A DNA stretch of 64,000 bases from Spinacia oleracea (GCF_020520425.1 NC_079491.1:23303449-23367448); one strand, 5' to 3'. Shown: positions 11,321 through 24,124, counted from the first letter of the stretch. Numbers and translations are program-made. Notes: generated from the sequence alone by a model not told the origin.

Positions 11321-13371
11321 TTGGATCAGCTTTTCCGCCAAGAGGCGAATAGCAACAACTAAGTCATTGTTGGTCATTCTATAACACGGCCTTAAATTAA
11401 TATACTCTATCTTAGGTTCTAAACCTCACTTACATGTCATTCTATATCAAGCAATATTTGATTTGACCATAGAGATCGCCTCAATAAACAATATTCACAT
11501 AAAATCATTTACGAAGGTGCAACAATCATTGCAAAATAATTCTCCTCTATCATTTGCGAACGACATTCACATAAAGGACATCCGATCGAGGGAAACAAAT
11601 CAAATTCAATCATCACAAATAATAATAATAAAAGAAATTATTCCTCTTCGCGTGCCCAAACTAAATCATTGACCACTTGGATAATTAAATATTTAACTTT
11701 AATTCATCAAAAGAAACTTGTATTTCCTAAAGAAAATTTTATTCCTCAAAACAATATTAATAACAATTTCTAAACCATAATAACGTACTTGTCCTCAAAA
11801 TAAAATAAAGGTTCTATGACATAAATATAAACTACCGCTGGGCGAATTATGGAATTCTCAAATTGGAAACGAATACTTTAACTTTTATTGTTAATTCTAT
11901 AAAGGTTTATTACATCCTTGAAAAGAATAAAGAATAACTCGATCTCATATTACTTTAACTTTAAACTGTTATAGCTTTGCTACTTATTCTTTAAAACATA
12001 AAGGAACTAACTAACTATTACAACTTCAAACGTTTAAGGCATCTTGCCTATCTGCTCTTTCCTTGGAAACTTGTGGAGTGAAATCTAGATTTTCAGTATT
12101 CGTTGAACTCTTCCTCCGGATCCGAATCTTCTTTCACACCTTACCAGGGATCTCAATGGTAGGCTCATAGGTCTTTGGGTTAGGATTTTCTGCCTCAACC
12201 TACATTCTCATCCTCAACGGCTACATCATTTTTCTCTAGATCATTATTTACACCAACTCCTATAGGTTCCTCTATAACGGCATCCCAAGCATGATTCCCT
12301 ATGTCTTTACCCTTATTAATCCACTTTCTGCTACCTCAGTAGTGGTGGTCATAATCTCTGAGTCGTATCTCGAACTACCATCATAGTCCCATACTTAGCC
12401 GAATTTGGTGTTCCATAATGAGAATGCATGTCTTTAAACATATCTTTGAGTTCTAGGTATGACATTTGGTTAGGTAAGCAATTAATGATAGTGGCTTCTA
12501 TGATATCCTTTCTCATTAAGATAGGTTGCCCTTGAACTTTAGCATAGTATTCACATCCAAACATGATTTTCTTCACGTAAATATCTGGGGTTTCTATATC
12601 AAGTTTCTCGAAGGATCCTATGTTGGTGTACTTGGAAAGAAACATTTTATTCCTGAAATAAACAATTCAAGGTCTCACTAACGATTTTCCAGCCAAAACA
12701 TAAACAAGGTTCAATGATCAATAAGTTTGGTGGAATCAAACAATTCTTTATGCACATGTAAATGTAACATTAAACAATTAGCACACGCACATACATAACA
12801 ATCAATTTCTTATGCTTTCCTTGGCTAGCTACTAATGCACATATAATTCTATCTTATATGCCCTTCTTATACTACACATCTCTCATAAACTAGAGCATTG
12901 GAATAATTTAAATAACAAAATAAAAGGACGATGATATAATAAAATTATAACATAGGATAATAACATAAATAAAAATATAAAATAAAGTAAAATAAATTAA
13001 GGAAATGCGTAGCGAATAAATTCAAAAATAAAGTTATTAATTCGAAAAAAATTTATATTTTCTAATAACGAATTCTAACTCTTGAAACAACTAAAAAAAA
13101 TGTACTCATTTTTTTTTTTGTTTTTTTTTTTGAATAATAAATAATAAGAAAAATAAAAATGTCGAAAGTATCACTTTAACTTTAATAATAATTTGATTTC
13201 GAACTTAAATAAGAAATATTATATACTTTCAAACAGGATAAAAGGAAATCGGCCCCCCAAAAAAAAGTACCAATTTTGAACACTATAATCCGTAGAAGCT
13301 CGATTTTTAAGAAATTTATTTTAAATAACTAGATAGTTAGGCGCCTAAAAATTTATTAAAGTAAAACCTTA
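11321..13371 (-). other. Long leader between 5' LTR and gag of the outer element
   Basis: About 2 kb separate the primer site from recognisable gag. The only open frame of note is at 12349-12645 (- strand, 98 codons, Lys- and Asp-rich), which I do not recognise. It may be a decayed gag N-terminus or an extra leader gene. The rest is AT-rich with poly-A/T runs near 13095-13135 and no other feature I can name. Confidence 0.45.
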
Positions 13372-13385
13372 GCTTCTAGATACCA
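13372..13385 (-). other. Primer-binding site, initiator-Met type (imperfect)
   Basis: On the - strand this reads TGGTATCTAGAAGC, three bases from the LTR end at 13389. The first seven bases match the TGGTATC start of the tRNA-iMet primer site common in plant gypsy elements; the rest diverges. The nested element has an equivalent near 17590 (TGGTAT, then different). Confidence 0.65.
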
Positions 13386-13388
13386 CTT

Positions 13389-14346
13389 TGTAACACCCCG
13401 ACAATTCTTTCTTTTCTAAAATAACCTTTTAATATAAAACGTAGAGAATTATCAAGGCATTATCGCCCGTGTGAAAACGTAACGGCTTATTCAGAATTTT
13501 GCAGCGGAAAACAAAAAAAACTAACTTTAGGTTTATAAATAATCGATTACAGGTTTAGTCCCAAAAATCAACCAACGAAAATAAGGAAATATAAATAGTA
13601 CGACAAGTTTAAAGTCCAATTAAACAAACCCAAGTCAACTTAGTAAATCAAAACTAAAATACAAGCTCTCTATTCCCGATCCCAATGATGCAACATCTTC
13701 AAACCTGCAGATGGACAATGCTTATTGATCCTTAGAGACTGCTCACCAAAGATTGGGTCATCACAGGATCAATAAGGCATAGCCATGATCAACATGCACA
13801 AGCAAAAGCACGTAATCAGCAAAGCTGAGTACTACATACTAAATCAATAATAATCCTAACATGATTCTATTAAACGAACGATCCTAACATGATACTAATG
13901 AACACAAATAAAGGCAGACAAAACATGATAGTTTGACGACCATACTTGACCAGACTAGACTAGACTAGACTTTTAGCAATAATATTATTTTAGTTGAAAT
14001 AGACAATGGACCGAGTTGTCCATCCAGAAGTCTTCACTAAGGAAGACGAGGTACGGGCGCGACTCCGTAACCTCAGTGACCTGCGATATCGAGGAACGTT
14101 TTAATAAAAATAGAACACGGTGATCAATCCGGTCCCAGAAAAGGCCATGGGCTACCACCATGAACCCCAACTCCTGTTTGTCCGTCACTTTAGACGTGCA
14201 CAGTCTAAAGCTATTGCTACCCAGTTTCACTTTACATGATTTACAAATTGAGATTCCGTTATGACTCAACCATCACATAAGACATACAATTCACATTTGT
14301 TCACAACTGTTTTTATCTTGGAATTAAGTAAGTGATCATAAAAGCA
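13389..14346 (-). mobile_element. Left fragment of the outer element's 5' LTR
   Basis: Matches 5401-6358 at a constant offset of 7988, with one substitution noticed. At 14344-14346 (GCA) it switches to the nested element's LTR sequence. Together with 20695-22035 it is the outer element's second LTR. Confidence 0.85.
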
Positions 14347-16210
14347 ATTTCAACCTGACTAAGTTCATCAACAACATTAACATAACCAAGTTCATCAACA
14401 ATTCAACATGGTTTCAACAATTAGCACACATTCCAAGCACACAGGTATGTACGTACCTTGTGTAAACAAACTGATAGGCCACTTTAACGAATTCAAAAGT
14501 CACCCACAAGGAATTCTTCGCCTAAAAACAACCAATAAAATTCCCCAATCAATATCCAACAGTTTACAGCAATACTATAGTACTCTAAGTACACCCTAAA
14601 CATATTTTGAACCATCCCCAATATCGAAACTTAACTAAATAACCTCCAAGCATAATAACTATTAAACTAATGATCCCAAAACGTTCTAAATTTCATTAAC
14701 ACATCCCTTTTAAAATTTCCAGCCATATAAAATAATTTCAAACGTCCACAAAACATAATCAATGTTCTTAAAATCATAAAAATAATAGCTTTAATAATAT
14801 ATAACCATTCTATTATGATTTAAATCATTAAAAACCTTAAAATTCACACTTTAATAATTAAAATCATTATTTCATTTCAATTACCTAATCTGAAAATTAA
14901 TAATTTAATTATGCAAACCTAACGTTCCTAGTATCTCAAAACAACAAACTTAATAATCCATACTCAACCTACCATGATTTATAATCTTAAAAACCTTGAA
15001 TTTCATACTTTAAACAATCAAAATTAATATTTCAAAGTAATTTGATAATCTGAAAATTAATAACTTTATTATATAATTTGCATAATCTGAAATTTATAAC
15101 TTAAATTACAAAACCATAACTTTAATTCAAGAAAACATAATCCAAATTAATAAATCATAAATAAGCCATAATTTATAATTCAATCAACCAAAACTGAAAT
15201 AAATTCGTTTATAATCTCAACATCAAATCTGAAAATCATGTTCAAACCATAAAAATTATAAATTTAATATCAAGAACATAATTTAAATTAACAACTATAA
15301 TTAATTAAAATAATTAGTTACTTAGGGTTTAAGAAATAACCAATTCAAGAGGGAGAGGAGGAGGAGGAGAGGGACTGCCGGCGGCTGGTGCAGGCACGGC
15401 GACGAGGGAGGCGCGGCTGGTGGCGACGTGACTGGGCGGCGCGACTGGTGTTGGTGGTCGCGGGTAATTGCAGGTGGTTGGGACTGGCTTGCGCAAGGAG
15501 TAAACAAGGAGGAGGAGAAGCAAGCGCGGCTTGACTGCAGCGACGCGACGGTCGACGGGAGGTGCAGCAAGGTGGCGCGGCAAGGGCGGCGCAGCACCAG
15601 TGATTAGGTGGTGACGACGGTTGTGGTGGCTGTGCGAAACAGAACCCGCGATTAAGGGGGAATAAAAACGAAAGAAAGAGAAACGAAAGAGAAGAGGAAG
15701 GAGGAAGGAATTACCGTGCACCGGAGGAGGAGGAACGACGGTGGTCGGGTGGCGGTTGATCGACGGCGGCGGCTGAGACAAGAGAGGGCAGGGTTGTGCG
15801 TCGTGGATGTTGAAGCAAGAAGAAGGAGGTGTTTGAAGCTGTTTTACGTGAAGTGGAGTAGAGGGTTGAGATGGGTTTCACGTGAAGTTGAAGCAAGGGT
15901 AGGGAATTATGGGCTTACTTATTTTGGGCTTTATCAATTTGGGCTTGGCTTAGGATTAAGGTTGTTTGAATCCAAAATGATTAGGATTGTTTTCTAAATT
16001 CAATCGATCGTGTTTTCGTAATTCGAATTCGTTTTAACTTAAAATTCTAAAATCCTTTTCAATTTCGTAAATCGTTGAAAATATTAAAATGTAATAAATA
16101 AGTATACGTGAATTATATATTTATTACTCAAAATTCCTAAATTCTAATTAAATATAAATAATATACGTTAAAATATATTAATAAAATTTATAAATTTACG
16201 GGGGATTACA

Positions 16211-17599
16211 ATCTACCCCTCTTAAAAGAAGTTTCGTCCCGAAACTTGACACGAAATTTACCACATTTTCCCCAAAAGCTTTTAACTTATTCTTACTAAA
16301 GAAGTACTTGTGCCACCTATGTGCACTCTTTTGCCAACTCAAAGCTGCTTGTGTTACTCATGAACACATTTTTCTTATGCGGAGAATCTATTTACTTGCA
16401 TCAACATGTATAATTTGCTAAAATAAGCAAAAAAATGCATAAAAATACCATAAAAATAGGTAAAAAGCGCGAATTTATATCGCATTCTACCCCTCTTAAA
16501 GAAAACGAGTTACGCCCTCGTAACTCATCTCAGGGAATAACTTTGGATATTTCTCCTCAACGAATTATTTCCTCAATACAATATTCTCACTAAACTCATT
16601 CCAACAAGTAAGACTTCTACAATTCTTTCCATACAATGCCTCAACATGTTCCATCTTAAAGCTCGCATAGTAACTATTGTTGCAAGAAATTCAATCGACT
16701 CTAGGTGGTTTTCCCAATTACCCTTAAAGTCAATAACACAGGTTTTCAACATATATTTCATTAGTAATCTCAATCTGTCTATCGGTTGCAGGGTGGGAAG
16801 CAATATTCATTTTCAATGTTGTCCCCAAGATTCAACTGGACCTTATTGCCAAAATTTCAGACTTTTGTTCTCGGTAAGGATCTTACATGTTGCCCTATAA
16901 AGGTAATGTCTCCAAATATTCGTAGATAACACCATAACAGTTATCTCTAAGTCATGGGTTTGGTAATTAGCCTTATAAGGTTTCAATTGACGCGACAACA
17001 ACTAAATCTAGAAAGCTTCCTCACATTTCTCACTTCACTTGAAATTCGATTCCTTTTTCATCAAGTTGGTCATTGGTTTTGCTTACTTCGAAAAGTCTTT
17101 CACAACTTCCTATAATAGTCGTCTAGGCTTAGAGAACTTCAAATATCGGACACGTTCTTTGGAGTAGGTCACTCACTCACATCTTGAGTCTTAGCAGGAT
17201 CTACAGAGACTCTTTCTGGTCAACTTTTCCTTTTTACCAAACCTCCTTATGTCATAACTCTTGGTCTTAACTCTTAGCACTTCCACCAATTCATACATTC
17301 CCATCTTTTCAAGACAACAAATGATTTCTAACGATCCTGGACCACTCGAATCTTCTCTTAATTTTATTCCCTTAAGTAACGTAGTTTTCAATCAATTTAG
17401 TCGTCACTTTTCCGTCGATGTTACTTATACACACATGACTTCAAGATCCGTATACTTAATTCATATAAAATAAATTCTTTCTAAGCGTCTCCAATATAAT
17501 TCCCAAGTGTTTGACATGCTCTTTCTCATTCCTTGAATAAATCAGGATATCATCAATATAATAACGAACTTCATTCGGAATTCGTTTTATATACCACTT
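16211..17599 (-). pseudogene. Pol remnant of the nested element with large internal deletion
   Basis: The sequence parallels 8180-9580 of the outer element. An integrase-like segment with CVIDFKGNWENHLE is visible at about 16680-16740, in broken frames. Near 17588 it jumps from reverse-transcriptase-region sequence to the primer-site region (ATACCACTTTG), so gag, protease and most of pol are gone. It encodes nothing usable. Confidence 0.8.
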
Positions 17600-20500
17600 T
17601 GTAACACCCCGACAATTCTCTCTTTTCTAAAATAACCTTTTTATATAAAACATAGAGAATTATCAAGGCATTATCGCCCGTGTGAAAACGTAATGGCTTA
17701 TTCAGAATTTTGCAGCGGAAAACATAAAACTAACTTTAGGTTTATAAATAATCGATTACAGGTTTAGTCCCAAAAATCAACCAACGAAAATAAGGAAATA
17801 TAAATAGTATGACAAGTTTAAAGTCCATTTAAACAAACCCAAGTCAACTTAGCAAATCAAAACTAAATACAAGCTCTCTATTCCCGATCCCAATGATGCA
17901 ACATCTTCAAACCTGCAGATGGACAATGCTTATTGATCCTTAGAGACTGTTCACCAAAGATTGGGTCATCACAGGATCAATAAGGCATAGCCATGATCAA
18001 CATGCACAAGCAAAAGCACGTAATCAGCAAAGCTGAGTACTACATACTAAATCAATAATAATCCTAACATGATTCTATTAAACGAACAACCCTAACATGA
18101 TACTAATGAACACAAACAAGGGCAGACAAAACATGATAGTTTGACGACCATACTTGACCAGACTAGACTAGGATAGACTTTTAACAATAATATTATTTTA
18201 GTTGAAATAGACAATGGACCGAGTTGACCGTCCAGAAGTCTTCACTAAGGAAGACGAGGTACGGGCGCGACTCCGTAACCTCAGTGACCTGCGATATCGA
18301 GGAACGTTTTAATAAAAATAGAACACGGTGATCAATCCGGTCCCAGAAAAGGCCATGGGCTACCACCATGAACCCCAACTCCTGTTTGTCCGTCACTTTA
18401 GACGTGCACAGTCTAAAGCTATTGCTACTCAGTTTCACTTTACATGATTTACAAATTGAGACTCTGTTATGACTCAACAACCACATAAGGCATACAATCC
18501 ACATTTGTTCACAACTGTTTTTATCTTGAAATTAAGTAAGTGATCATAAAGGCATCAATCAAGACTCATTCTAATTTACCCAACCTTTCCTTTAACCATG
18601 ATCAACCCTGTATATGGGTATAAAGTTTCAACTTACTAAACAAGGTCCACCGCCCTCATAAAGTAGTGAAAAGCTAAGAAGGGAACAATAATCAATCGAT
18701 CCAAACCAACATATAGAATAATCTAGTGTTCCCAACCAACATGTTTGTATCAATCATCCATACTAACATGTTACAATTCTCATAATGCAATATAAGTTTA
18801 ATATGTTCATCTCACAGTATCAAACATGCAATTTCAACCTGACTAAGTTCATCAACAACATTAACATAACCAAGTTCATCAACAATTCAACATGGTTTCA
18901 ACAATTAGCACACATTCCAAGCACACAGGTATGTACGTACCTTGTGTAAACAAACTGATAGGCCACTTTAACGAATTCAAAAGTCACCCACAAGGAATTC
19001 TTCGCCTAAAAACAACCAATAAAATTCCCCAATCAATATCCAACAGTTTACAGCAATACTATAGTACTCTAAGTACACCCTAAACATATTTTGAACCATC
19101 CCCAATATCGAAACTTAACTAAATAACCTCCAAGCATAATAACTATTAAACTAATGATCCCAAAACGTTCTAAATTTCATTAACACATCCCTTTTAAAAT
19201 TTCCAGCCATATAAAATAATTTCAAACGTCCACAAAACATAATCAATGTTCTTAAAATCATAAAAATAATAGCTTTAATAATATATAACCATTCTATTAT
19301 GATTTAAATCATTAAAAACCTTAAAATTCACACTTTAATAATTAAAATCATTATTTCATTTCAATTACCTAATCTGAAAATTAATAATTTAATTATGCAA
19401 ACCTAACGTTCCTAGTATCTCAAAACAACAAACTTAATAATCCATACTCAACCTAACATGATTTATAATCATAAAAACCTTGAATTTCATACTTTAAACA
19501 ATCAAAATTAATATTTCAAAGTAATTTGATAATCTGAAAATTAATAACTTTATTATATAATTTGCATAATCTGAAATTTATAACTTAAATTACAAAACCA
19601 TAACTTTAATTCAAGAAAACATAATCCAAATTAATAAATCATAAATAAGCCATAATTTATAATTCAATCAACCAAAACTGAAATAAATTCGTTTATAATC
19701 TCAACATCAAATCTGAAAATCATGTTCAAACCATAAAAATTATAAATTTAATATCAAGAACATAATTTAAATTAACAACTATAATTAATTAAAATAATTA
19801 GTTACTTAGGGTTTAAGAAATAACCAATTCAAGAGGGAGAGGAGGAGGAGGAGAGGGACTGCCGGCGGCTGGTGCAGGCACGGCGACGAGGGAGGCGCGG
19901 CTGGTGGCGACGTGACTGGGCGGCGCGACTGGTGTTGGTGGTCGCGGGTAATTGCAGGTGGTTGGGACTGGCTTGCGCAAGGAGTAAACAAGGAGGAGGA
20001 GAAGCAAGCGCGGCTTGACTGCAGCGACGCGACGGTCGACGGGAGGTGCAGCAAGGTGGCGCGGCAAGGGCGGCGCAGCACCAGTGATTAGGTGGTGACG
20101 ACGGTTGTGGTGGCTGTGCGAAACAGAACCCGCGATTAAGGGGGAATAAAAACGAAAGAAAGAGAAACGAAAGAGAAGAGGAAGGAGGAAGGAATTACCG
20201 TGCACCGGAGGAGGAGGAACGACGGTGGTCGGGTGGCGGTTGATCGACGGCGGCGGCTGAGACAAGAGAGGGCAGGGTTGTGCGTCGTGGATGTTGAAGC
20301 AAGAAGAAGGAGGTGTTTGAAGCTGTTTTACGTGAAGTGGAGTAGAGGGTTGAGATGGGTTTCACGTGAAGTTGAAGCAAGGGTAGGGAATTATGGGCTT
20401 ACTTATTTTGGGCTTTATCAATTTGGGCTTGGCTTAGGATTAAGGTTGTTTGAATCCAAAATGATTAGGATTGTTTTCTAAATTCAATCGATCGTGTTTT

Positions 20501-20694
20501 CGTAATTCGAATTCGTTTTAACTTAAAATTCTAAAATCCTTTTCAATTTCGTAAATCGTTGAAAATATTAAAATGTAATAAATAAGTATACGTGAATTAT
20601 ATATTTATTACTCAAAATTCCTAAATTCTAATTAAATATAAATAATATACGTTAAAATATATTAATAAAATTTATAAATTTACGGGGGATTACA
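17600..20694 (-). mobile_element. Right (5') LTR of the nested element, complete
   Basis: Runs from TGTAACACCCC to GGGATTACA. The first 1.2 kb resembles the outer LTR with scattered differences; the rest (from about 18828) differs clearly from the outer type but matches 14347-16210. It joins outer LTR sequence directly at 20695. Proline-rich frames at 19806-20265 repeat those at 15322-15781 and are LTR sequence. Confidence 0.88.
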
Positions 20695-22035
20695 AAAACA
20701 ACCAACAAATATTCTCAATCAACTTCTAATCACTCACAACAATAACAAAGCATTCTAAATACATCCTAAACATATTTAGGACATTCCCTAACATTAAAAC
20801 TTGAACATTTGATTTCCTAGCATCATAATTATTGAATCAATGATTGAAATTCGTTGAAAACTCTTCGCAAACGTCATACTTTAAATTTTCAGCGAAATCA
20901 AATCGTTTAAAGCTTTCCCAAAACCAAATTATCATGCTTAGAACATAAAAATAATAATTTTAATTATTCATAACCATTCTATCATGATTTTAAAACTATT
21001 AAAATCTTAAAAATTCATGTGTTAATAATTAAAGTTCTCGTTTCAATCAAATTATGTAAATCTGAAATTTAATATTTCAATTATGTAAAATATATAAATC
21101 TGAAATTGATAATTGACTAATAAAAACTATACATTTAATTCAATGAAACATAAATTACATAATTTAAACATTTAATTCACATTGGGTTTTTAGGGGATTA
21201 ACCAAAAAGGGAACAGAGGAGGTTGGCCGGCGGAGCATAGGTGCGGTAGCGACGGAGCATAAGTGAGGCAGCGGCGGAACGACGGTGCGACTGGGGTGCG
21301 CGGTGGTTGCTGCCGAAAACAGGGGGAATACGAGTGAGGAGGAGCACGAAAATGAAACAGAAAAGAAGAACGAAAGAGGAAAGAAATGAGGGGAGACTAC
21401 CGTGCAGCAAGGCGGCGCGACAAGGGCGGCGCACCAGCAGCGACTCGGTGGTGGTGGTTGCGTGCTCTAGGTGGCTGTCGAGCAACATAGACATCAAAAC
21501 AGAGCCATTGATTAATGAGAGAAATCGAAAGAGAGGGAAAGGAAGAAGAATAAGAGGGAAGAGAAGGAGAGGAGTTTACCGACGAGGGATGACGGTGGTC
21601 CGGTGGCTGGGTCGACGGCGGTGGCTGGTACAACAGCCAGTAGGGTTACACGTGAAGGAGGAAGCAAGGTTTGAGGGTTTTGGTGTATTTGGTTTCACGT
21701 GAAATTGAAGCAAGGAGGAGTTGAGTTTCACGTGAAACAAAACAAGGGTGGGGAATTTTGGGCTTACCAAGTTGGTCTAGAATTAGGAATGAATTTTAGT
21801 GTTTGAATCCAAAAGGATTATTTTCTAAATTCACGTGTTTTCGTAATTCAAATTCTTTTCAACATAAAATTCTTAAATTATTTTAGTTTCATAAATCGTT
21901 GAAATATTTAAAACGTATAAAAATAAATATTCGTAACTTAAATATTTATTTCTAAAATTCGTAAATTCTATTTAAATATAATTAACTATACGTTAAAATA
22001 TATTAATAAAATGTATAAAATTACGGGGGATTACA
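20695..22035 (-). mobile_element. Right fragment of the outer element's 5' LTR
   Basis: Corresponds base for base to 6839-8179 (offset 13856) with about one substitution noticed near 21870. It ends TTACA, followed by the target duplication AGGCA and then resumed transposase sequence. Confidence 0.88.
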
Positions 22036-22465
22036 AGGCAGGGCTTCAGGTAAAGGTGGTAACGTACACACTGTTAACCTTGTAGCCAAAACTTGCACTT
22101 GTGAGAAATTAAAAATCTACAAGTTTCCATGCTCCCATGTGCTTGCGGTTTGTCGTTCTCGCAGCTTATCTTATGCTGCTTTCGTTGATCCTTTCTTTAC
22201 CACTGTCGAGTATAGGCAAACATACTTGAAGATCTTTCATCCACTTCCTGATGTTCCCTATTGGCCTCCTTATACTGGGGTGAGAATAGTTGCTGATGCT
22301 AGTAAACGGCGTGGTGTGGGACGCCCAAAGTCGTCTCGATACCCTAATGAGATGGATTCGAGTGCTCGACGCAGTGTCAATGTAAAATCATGTAGCATTT
22401 GTCGACGTCAAGGGCATAATAAGAAAACTTGTGCAGCTAGGGGTGGTGTTGGATCATCGGGGTAA
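22036..22465 (+). pseudogene. MULE transposase, SWIM and zinc-knuckle part (second segment)
   Basis: Continuation of the transposase interrupted at 5400. Skipping the insertion and one AGGCA copy leaves the frame open across the join. It carries a SWIM zinc finger (CTC at 22094-22102, then PCSH at 22127-22138) and a C-terminal CX2CX4HX4C knuckle (CSICRRQGHNKKTC, 22391-22432), the order usual for MURA-type transposases. Stop TAA is at 22463-22465. The 112-base gap to the PMD start begins with GT-rich sequence and ends TTTTTCAG, so splicing to the PMD gene is possible. I could not find a clearly in-phase donor. Confidence 0.9.
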
Positions 22466-23169
22466 TAAACTCAGTTTATGTTTCTTTTCATGTGTGATTC
22501 TAAGTTTAATTTTTGTGCATATATTTCTTTTGACTTGTGATTTTATGAGTTTCTAATAAACTTCTTTTTCAGGTCTCATGGAGCCGACGATCCATCCCGA
22601 CCCACGTGATACTTCGGTTTTGACGTTGCAGGCGGAGCATAGGAGTGAGGATGTTTGGGGAGGGGTTATGGGCAGGCTTTTGACGTGTCGGGAGCACGTG
22701 CTTGGTTTAGGAGAGTGGGTGATACATGATCGAGTCTTGGAGTTTGTTAGGTTAGCAGGGTTCTATGGTGTACATAGATTGGTTGGTGGTGGATTAGCCT
22801 TAGATAGGTCTTTGATTACAGCATTGATTGAGAGATGGAGACAGGAGACGCACACTTTTCATTTGGCTGTTGGTGAGGCTACTATTACTCTACAGGATGT
22901 CGCTGTTTTGTTGGGGCTCAGAATGCATGGGGCTCCTGTCACAGGGGATGGTACTGGGGTGTGGTCAGCTTTAGTCGAGGAGTTGTTAGGGATACGACCA
23001 GAGCCTGGTGATGATGGAAAACCTGTTCTCCAGGGTTCATCATTGAGGATGACTTGGTTGAGGCGACACTTCAGTCAGGGCCCCCCGATGACGCTGCTGA
23101 TATTGTTTATGAGAGGTTTAGCCGAGCATATATTCTTGCACTTATGGGGTCAACTTTGGTCTAAATTGT

Positions 23170-23935
23170 GATTAATTCAACTAAAAAAGCATAAAATGAC
23201 CTAAATTCAACTAAAATACCATAAATTGACCTAAATTCAACTAAAATTGCCTAAAATCAATTAGTTAGGTCAACTTCGGTCATTTTAAGTCAACTTTGCT
23301 CAACTTTGGTCAACTTTGACCTAGATGAAGTTATGTTAATTAATTTAGGTTAATTTAGGTTAACTTAGGACAATTCACCTTAAATTGTCTTAAATCGCCT
23401 ACATTCACCAAAAATTGTCTAAACATTCCCTTAATTCACCAAAAAGTGCCTAAATTCACCTAAAATCGCCTTAAATAGCTTCAATTCACCTTAATTAGCC
23501 TAAATCCACCAAACATAGCCTAAAAAGGCCTAAACTAGCTTAAATTCACCTAACATAGTCTAGAATAGCTTGAATTCACCTAAAATAGGCTAAATTAGCT
23601 TAAATTCACCTAAAATGGCATATAATAGCTTAAATTCACCAAAGATTGCCTAAAAAGGCTTAAGTTCACCTAAAATGGCCTAAAATGGCCTTAAATAGCT
23701 TCAATTCACCTAAAATAGCCTTAAATAGCTTAAATTCACCTAAAATGGCAAATAATGGCCTAAATTCACCTAAAATGGCATATAATAGCTTCAATTCACC
23801 TTAATTAGCCTAAATCCACCAAATATAGCCTAAATACACCTAAACTAGCTTAAATTCACCTAAAATAGCCTAAATCCACCAAAATAGCCTAAAATTGCTT
23901 AATTTCACCTAAAATTGCCTAAATACTCACTTTTT
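23170..23935. repeat. Minisatellite with 10-base periodicity in a PMD intron
   Basis: About 760 bases are built from 10-base words such as TAAATTCACC, TAAAATGGCC, TAAAATAGCC and TTAAATAGCT, arranged as 20- and 30-base higher units. From about 23420 to 23880 the words stay almost perfectly in register. The first part (23170-23340) has a related form with GGTCAACTTTG words that also match the end of the preceding exon. There are no unique spacers, so it is not a CRISPR array. Confidence 0.9.
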
Positions 23936-24124
23936 ACTTATTGTAGATGACTTGGCAGCCATATTTAGAGACGGTAATTGGTTTACTACCCGAGATTTGT
24001 AGATGTGATAGAGATATATGGCGCTCAGTTGTACCGTTGATTTGCTTTGACATTGTTGAGTGCCACTACCCAAATCGAGTGATGCGTCAGTTTGGATTGG
24101 AACAGTCAGTTCCCGTTGCGTGTG

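Larger units (their letters stand above)
14347..20694 (-). mobile_element. Nested related gypsy element, internally deleted, one LTR truncated
   Basis: It sits inside the outer element's 5' LTR in the same orientation. It has a truncated left LTR (14347-16210), a 1.39-kb internal remnant (16211-17599) and a complete right LTR (17600-20694, about 3.1 kb, TGTAAC...ATTACA). The two LTR copies align without net indels over 1.86 kb (offset 4484) with only a few substitutions, for example near 14961/19445. The first 1.2 kb of the left LTR is missing, so no target duplication survives on that side. Confidence 0.85.
5401..22035 (-). mobile_element. Ty3/gypsy element with a second element nested in its right LTR
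   Basis: The outer ends are TGTAACACCCC at 5401 and GGGATTACA ending at 22035. The 5-bp duplication AGGCA flanks both (5396-5400 and 22036-22040). The element reads on the - strand: 5' LTR at the right (13389-14346 plus 20695-22035, split by the nested element), primer site 13372-13385, gag, protease, reverse transcriptase, RNase H/integrase remnants, polypurine tract near 8180, and 3' LTR at 5401-8179. Its double-knuckle gag suggests a chromovirus (Tekay/Del-like), which is an inference. It inserted inside the MULE transposase open frame. Confidence 0.9.

Noticed and set aside
15322-15781. Proline/arginine-rich open frames, identical at 19806-20265
   Set aside because: They lie in the GC-rich block of LTR copies, recur with the repeat, overlap on both strands and show no protein family.
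13389-16210. A complete third LTR
   Set aside because: It has LTR-like ends but is a chimera of outer and nested LTRs joined at 14344-14346.
23170-23935. CRISPR-like repeat array
   Set aside because: The words repeat without unique spacers, and this is a plant nuclear intron.
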